Part shown: positions 60,215-64,000 of the stretch, in pieces | How positions within the stretch are numbered: position 1 is the stretch's first letter | Layout: the number at the start of each line of letters is the position of its first letter | NCBI RefSeq assembly: GCF_024213555.1 | Contig: NZ_JANAVO010000007.1 | Location: forward strand, 1-64,000 | DNA length: 64,000 nt | Direction: 5' to 3' | Origin: Allokutzneria sp. A3M-2-11 16 | GTDB taxonomy: Bacteria > Actinomycetota > Actinomycetes > Mycobacteriales > Pseudonocardiaceae | The notes under the pieces: generated by a model | The model's database searches: none | What the model was told of the DNA's origin: nothing | Seen by the model: only the letters and a program-made list of their open reading frames with translations | Translations under genes and position numbers: made by a program

Positions 60215-61516
60215 TCACCTCACCTCGTTCACGGCGGAAGCGGCGCGGACCGACTCGGCGATCTCCCCCGCGCGGACCGCGATGTTGGACAGCAGCCCGG
60301 AGGAGATCCCGTGCGAGTGCTCGGTGATCGCTCCGTGCAGGTAGATCCCGCACTCCATCGAGGCCGAGGTGACGACGCGGTAGTCCCGGCCGAGCACCGG
60401 GCGGCCTTCGCGGTCGACCTTGCACTGCGAGAGCAGCCCGCCGAGCATGGGCGCCGGGTCGCTGGGGTGGTAACCGGTGGCGTAGACCACCGCGTCGGCC
60501 TCGATGACGCGGTGCCTGCCGGTGGGCAGGGACTCCACCGTCAGCCGGACGCGGTCACCGAGGTCGCTCATCTCCCGCACCGCAGACGTGCCGTGCACGT
60601 GCAGCCGCCGGTTGCCGGTCACCGACTCCAGGTAGCTGCGGCGGTGCAGTTCCTCCACCAGATCGCCGTCGACGACCGCGTAGTTGGTGTTGGCGTGGTA
60701 GTCGAACAGGCGCCGTCGCACCGATTCCTCAGCGCCGTGGATCTCATCGACCGAGGCCGCGTCGAATATCCGGTTCGTGAACGGGCTGTCGTCGGCGACG
60801 CTGTAGCCGAACCTGGCGAACACCGCGTGCACCTCGGCGTCGGCGAAACGCCGGTGCAGGTACTCGGTGGCCTCGGCGGCGCTTTGCCCGGACCCCACGA
60901 CCACGAACCGCTTGGGGGCGCTCGGCGCGATCCGCTCGACGCTGCTGAGCAAGGTGGAGCTGTGCCAGACCCGGTCGGAGACCAGGACGCCCTCGGGCAG
61001 CCGCGGCGTGAGCCCGGCGGCGATCACGACGTTGCGCGCCCGCCGCACGACCTGCTCGCCGCCGCGGCGGGCGAGGACCTCCAGGCAGCTCACCACGCCG
61101 TCGCTGAGCACCGGCCGGACCGCGGTCACCTCGCAGCCGTACTCGACCTGCTCGGCGAAGCGCTCGGCGGCCCAGTGCAGGTAGTCGTGGAACTCCACCC
61201 GCAACGGGAAGATCGTTTTGCTGTTGACGAACTCGGCCAGCCTGCCGCGCTGGTGCAGATAGGAGACGAAGGAAAACTCGCTGACCGGATTCCGCAGCGA
61301 TACGAGATCCTTCAGAAAAGACACCTGCATCGTCGCGCCGTCGATGAGCATGTCCCGATGCCAGCCAAATCTGGACTGCTTCTCCAGGAAGACGGCCGGG
61401 CCCGGAGCACCATTCACCGAGCCCGATTCAGCCTCGGCGACGGCGATGGCGAGTGCGAGATTCGACGGTCCGAATCCGATCCCCAGCAAGCCGATAACCG
61501 GCTTATCAGGCTCCAT
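60215..61516 (-). CDS. L-ornithine/L-lysine N-monooxygenase (SidA/IucD/PvdA type)
   Basis: A 433-residue flavoprotein with the FAD motif LLGIGFGPSNLALA, the substrate loop FLEKQSRFGWHRDMLIDG, the NADPH motif VVGSGQSAAEATEY and the C-terminal ATGYHPSDP. It hydroxylates the side-chain amine of Orn or Lys, the first step of hydroxamate siderophores and of several N-N bond pathways. ATG 61516 with AGGAA 9 bases upstream. No iron-box (IdeR/DmdR type) was found upstream, which argues against simple iron control. Confidence 0.92.
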   Translation of the reverse strand: MEPDKPVIGLLGIGFGPSNLALAIAVAEAESGSVNGAPGPAVFLEKQSRFGWHRDMLIDGATMQVSFLKDLVSLRNPVSEFSFVSYLHQRGRLAEFVNSKTIFPLRVEFHDYLHWAAERFAEQVEYGCEVTAVRPVLSDGVVSCLEVLARRGGEQVVRRARNVVIAAGLTPRLPEGVLVSDRVWHSSTLLSSVERIAPSAPKRFVVVGSGQSAAEATEYLHRRFADAEVHAVFARFGYSVADDSPFTNRIFDAASVDEIHGAEESVRRRLFDYHANTNYAVVDGDLVEELHRRSYLESVTGNRRLHVHGTSAVREMSDLGDRVRLTVESLPTGRHRVIEADAVVYATGYHPSDPAPMLGGLLSQCKVDREGRPVLGRDYRVVTSASMECGIYLHGAITEHSHGISSGLLSNIAVRAGEIAESVRAASAVNEVR

Positions 61517-61626
61517 GTGGTGGTTTCCTGTTCTGCTCGCGCACAGCCATGGTTGAAGCAGGCCAGGGGCGTGCACACGTCTCCCCCAGACCGCCACGAC
61601 CCCCAGATGACCGTGACTGCGGCGGG

Positions 61627-61655
61627 AGTCTAGCCGACCGTTCACCCCATGTCCG
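61627..61655 (-). promoter_or_regulatory. Promoter candidate of the N-monooxygenase operon
   Basis: On the minus strand CGGACA (61650-61655), 17 bases, then TAGACT (61627-61632). It would give a leader of about 100 bases. Confidence 0.45.
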
Positions 61656-61743
61656 TGAGATAGCGAATCTCTTCAGAAAGTGGAAATCACCGACCACCGG
61701 ACACATACTCGAGCGTGGTCGATCATGCCGTCTTTGAAGTCCG

Positions 61744-61772
61744 TTGAGTGCCGCAGAACGCCATGCTATGGT
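61744..61772 (+). promoter_or_regulatory. Promoter candidate of the leader peptide/desaturase operon
   Basis: TTGAGT (61744-61749), a 17-base spacer and TATGGT (61767-61772). It would give a leader of about 70 bases before the 23-codon frame. Confidence 0.55.
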
Positions 61773-61797
61773 CCCGCCGATCTGAAGCGGGGACGCA

Positions 61798-61813
61798 CCG
61801 CGGCATGCCGCGG
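61798..61813. promoter_or_regulatory. Perfect 16-bp palindrome in the 5' leader
   Basis: CCGCGGCATGCCGCGG lies between the promoter and the ribosome site. It may be an operator or an RNA hairpin affecting the downstream peptide. Confidence 0.45.
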
Positions 61814-61849
61814 ACAAGTGACGAGTTTCTTCTGGGGGAGAGGCTTCAC

Positions 61850-61921
61850 ATGAACTTCTTCGATGCATTCATTATATTCAGGCGTGAATCCCTTGGGTCC
61901 GCCGAGCGGCGTCTGATATGA
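61850..61921 (+). CDS. 23-residue leader peptide coupled to the membrane oxygenase
   Basis: ATG 61850 follows GGGGGAGAGG by 6 bases and opens a 23-codon frame (MNFFDAFIIF at the start, then basic residues) whose TGA overlaps the ATG of the next gene (ATGA). The strong ribosome site and exact coupling suggest real translation. It may be a leader controlling the operon, a small membrane-associated subunit or a short precursor peptide. Confidence 0.5.
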   Translation: MNFFDAFIIFRRESLGSAERRLI

Positions 61922-62994
61922 GCCTGCGCGAGGCCGACCGGCTCCGTGAGGACGTCCCGGGCATCACCCGCCACCGCTTTCCCGAGGACGTCGAGCGCTC
62001 CCTCGCGCGGCTGCGCGGACTGGACAACTGGCACGGGCCGCTGGCCCTGCTCACCGACTGGGCCGTGATCATCGGCGCCGCGGCGGTCACCGAGCGGTTC
62101 AGCGGTTGGGCGTGGTGGCCGGTGTACCTGGTCGTGGCCCTGCCGGTGATCGGGACGAGGCAGCGGGCGCTGGCCACGCTGCTGCACGAGGCGACCCACC
62201 GCGTGCTCGCGAAGAACCGCGCCCTGAACATGTTCCTGGGCACGGTGCCCTCCGCGCACCTGGTGCTGCAGAGCCACCGCACCTACGAGCGCAGCCACCT
62301 GCGCGACCACCACGGCGGCTTCGGCAACCCCCGCACCGATCCCGACCTGCGGGCGCACATCGCCAGCGGGCTGTACCGGCCGATGACGGGCCGGGCGTTC
62401 ACCCTGCGGTACCTGCTCGCGCCGCTGGTCGGGGTGCGCACGCTGGCGCTGGTCAAGGAGCTGCTGGTCAGCAGGCTGGCCGGGAACCGGTCGGAGATCA
62501 CCGCCGGGCTCGGCGTGCTGCTCTACGTCGGCTCCGTTGGCGCGGTGTTCACCGCCACCGGGGCGGGACGGCTGTTCCTCGCCTACTGGCTGGTGCCGTT
62601 GTTCCTGGTGTTCCCGCTGGTGAACTGGTACATCGAGCTGCTGGAGCACTTCCCGCTGGTCGGCAGGGAACGGGTGGACATCCGCGCCTCCCGGCCGCGC
62701 GCGGTCGGCTGGTTCTCCCGGCACCTGCTCGGCATCCACAACGAGGGATACCACCTCGACCACCACCTCTCGACGAAGATCCCGTTCTGGAACCTGCCCG
62801 CCGCCCACCGGCTGCGGCTGCGCGATCCCCACTACCGGGCGGCCGTCGAGGCCAGCTCGCCACCGGGAACCGGCCTGCTCTGGCAGTTCCGCGACATGGC
62901 GCGGCAGATCGACGCGGGCACGACGACGGCCCGGATCGGCGAGCTCGGCCACACCCTCCCGGAACTGGCGAGGAAGGGCGGTTCACGTGGCTGA
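61918..62994 (+). CDS. Membrane fatty-acid-desaturase-type di-iron oxygenase
   Basis: A 358-residue protein with several membrane helices and three histidine boxes: LLHEATH, SHLRDHHG and GYHLDHHL. These bind two irons in desaturases, hydroxylases and related membrane oxygenases. Substrate unknown; within a cluster of N-hydroxylase, A domain and PLP enzyme it may act on an amino-acid-derived group rather than a fatty acid. Overlaps the next gene by 8 bases. Confidence 0.85.
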   Translation: MSLREADRLREDVPGITRHRFPEDVERSLARLRGLDNWHGPLALLTDWAVIIGAAAVTERFSGWAWWPVYLVVALPVIGTRQRALATLLHEATHRVLAKNRALNMFLGTVPSAHLVLQSHRTYERSHLRDHHGGFGNPRTDPDLRAHIASGLYRPMTGRAFTLRYLLAPLVGVRTLALVKELLVSRLAGNRSEITAGLGVLLYVGSVGAVFTATGAGRLFLAYWLVPLFLVFPLVNWYIELLEHFPLVGRERVDIRASRPRAVGWFSRHLLGIHNEGYHLDHHLSTKIPFWNLPAAHRLRLRDPHYRAAVEASSPPGTGLLWQFRDMARQIDAGTTTARIGELGHTLPELARKGGSRG

Positions 62995-64000
62995 GCACCG
63001 GGACGCGACGCGGTACGTGCACGCGGGAACGGAACTCCCCGCAAAGCCCGCGCTGGCCCCGGCGCTGCACCAGTCCTCGGTCATCTACGCCAGGTCGGTG
63101 CGCGAGGCGGTCGACCTGGAGAACATGGCCGACGGCGTCAGCAGCTACACCAGGGTGGCCAATCCGACCGTCCAGCGGCTGGAGAGCGCCGTCGCCGAGT
63201 TGGAGGGCGGCGCGTGCGGGCTGGCCGCCCCGTCCGGGATGGGCGCGCTGACCCTGGTTTTCCTGACGCTGCTCGGTCCCGGGGACCGGGTGGTGGCCGC
63301 GACGCACAGCTACGCGGACACGATCGGCGTGCTGCGGGAACTCTCCGCGCGGATCGGCTTCGAGCTGCACGTCATCGACCTCTCCAGCGCTGCGGGGATC
63401 GACGCGGTGCACTCGATCCGGCCGACCATGGTCGTGACCGAGACGCCGAGCAATCCCATGGTGCGGGTGGTGGACCTGCCGCTGCTGTCGTCGGTGCTGC
63501 GACCGATGGGCGCGCGGCTGGTGGTGGACAGCACGCTGGGCACGCCGGTCAACCAACGGCCGCTGGAGCTGGGCGCGGACATCGTGGTGCACAGCGCGTC
63601 GAAGTACCTCGGCGGGCACTACTCGGTGATCGGCGGGGTGCTCGTCACCGACGCGGAGACCGCCGCGCGGCTGCACCACATGCGCACGATGACCGGGATC
63701 TGCATGGATCCGCACGGTGCGTGGCAGGTCCTCAACGGCCTCCAGACGCTCGGTGTCCGGGTGCGCAGGCAGAACGGCTCCGCCCAGCGGATCGCGGAGT
63801 TCCTGCGAGACCGCGAGGACATCGAGTTCGTGGCGTACCCGGGGCTGCCGGAGGACGACTCGCACGAGGTCGCCGCGCGCACGATGGACGGCTTCGGCGG
63901 GGTGCTGGCCTTCGGCGTCCGCACCGACCGCGACGGTCTCGCGGCGTTCCTCGACGGCGTGCGCCTGTGCACGCTCGCGGTGAGCCTCGGTGGCACGAAG
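62987..64000 (+). CDS. Cys/Met-metabolism PLP-dependent enzyme (cystathionine gamma-synthase-like), partial
   Basis: 338 codons to the window edge. The gene continues. SSYTRVANPTVQRLESAVAE, AAPSGMGALTLVF, the Schiff-base Lys in VVHSASKYLGGHYSVIGG and a C-terminal AVSLGGTK are typical of gamma-synthases and gamma- or beta-lyases. It would catalyse replacement or elimination on an amino-acid side chain. GTG 62987 with AGGAAGGG upstream, overlapping the desaturase stop. Confidence 0.88.
   Translation, partial: MAEHRDATRYVHAGTELPAKPALAPALHQSSVIYARSVREAVDLENMADGVSSYTRVANPTVQRLESAVAELEGGACGLAAPSGMGALTLVFLTLLGPGDRVVAATHSYADTIGVLRELSARIGFELHVIDLSSAAGIDAVHSIRPTMVVTETPSNPMVRVVDLPLLSSVLRPMGARLVVDSTLGTPVNQRPLELGADIVVHSASKYLGGHYSVIGGVLVTDAETAARLHHMRTMTGICMDPHGAWQVLNGLQTLGVRVRRQNGSAQRIAEFLRDREDIEFVAYPGLPEDDSHEVAARTMDGFGGVLAFGVRTDRDGLAAFLDGVRLCTLAVSLGGTK

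Noticed and set aside
61517-61740. Iron-regulator (IdeR/DmdR) box upstream of the N-monooxygenase
   Set aside because: No sequence resembling TTAGGTTAGGCTAACCTAA was found in the intergenic region.

Overview
High-GC actinobacterial chromosome, most likely from the Pseudonocardiales (Amycolatopsis/Lentzea/Saccharothrix-like). The basis is about 70% GC, many GTG and TTG starts, PaaX, LAL, WYL and OmpR-type regulators, 13E12-type DUF222/HNH elements and secondary-metabolism genes. The genus cannot be fixed from sequence alone. No rRNA, CRISPR, prophage or intact transposase was seen.

Layout. 0.1-5.7 kb: a Tat-exported GH116 glycosidase, a GNAT and an NAD-dependent epimerase. 5.8-6.95 kb: a TetR/acetyltransferase pair in which both genes face the same 16-bp operator. 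6.9-10.6 kb: a two-component system, a secreted hydrolase and a VOC protein. 10.6-15.6 kb: a TetR/hydrolase pair, a polyprenyl synthase with a PAP2-like partner, and small membrane proteins. 15.6-18.4 kb: a decayed DUF222/HNH gene, an MGT-type glycosyltransferase and a P-loop protein. 18.5-25.2 kb: a PaaX-linked CoA-dependent aromatic cluster (2-aminobenzoate/salicylate type). 25.6-26.8 kb: a decayed deaminase-toxin/immunity module. 26.9-35.5 kb: a probable small-molecule biosynthetic cluster (SRPBCC, aminotransferase, acyl-CoA-dehydrogenase-like flavoprotein, aldehyde dehydrogenase, P450, di-iron ferritin-like protein, LuxR, methyltransferase). Its two divergent promoters carry the same 19-bp inverted repeat. 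35.6-38.2 kb: a LAL regulator. 38.5-39.1 kb: a tRNA array with two unusual members. 39.2 kb: a 39-codon gene with its own promoter and terminator. 39.5-45.1 kb: MFS, deacetylase-methyltransferase fusion, GT2, SRPBCC, imine-reductase-like/MerR pair and a P-loop kinase-like protein. 45.5-54.7 kb: a serine hydrolase, gene fragments, VanZ plus a second two-component system, more hydrolases and a WYL regulator. 54.6-55.7 kb: a second decayed DUF222/HNH copy. 57.5-64 kb: the edge of another biosynthetic cluster (amino-acid N-hydroxylase, adenylation domain, PaiB-like protein, histidine-box membrane oxygenase, Cys/Met-type PLP enzyme), which runs off the right end.

The strongest non-coding signal is a 61-bp imperfect palindrome present seven times, mostly just after gene ends. 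Three copies sit in a longer element of about 190 bp with conserved flanks. The best leads for something undescribed are this repeat family, the co-regulated N-chemistry-like cluster at 27-35 kb, the N-hydroxylase cluster at 58-64 kb with its 23-codon leader, and the 39-codon gene.
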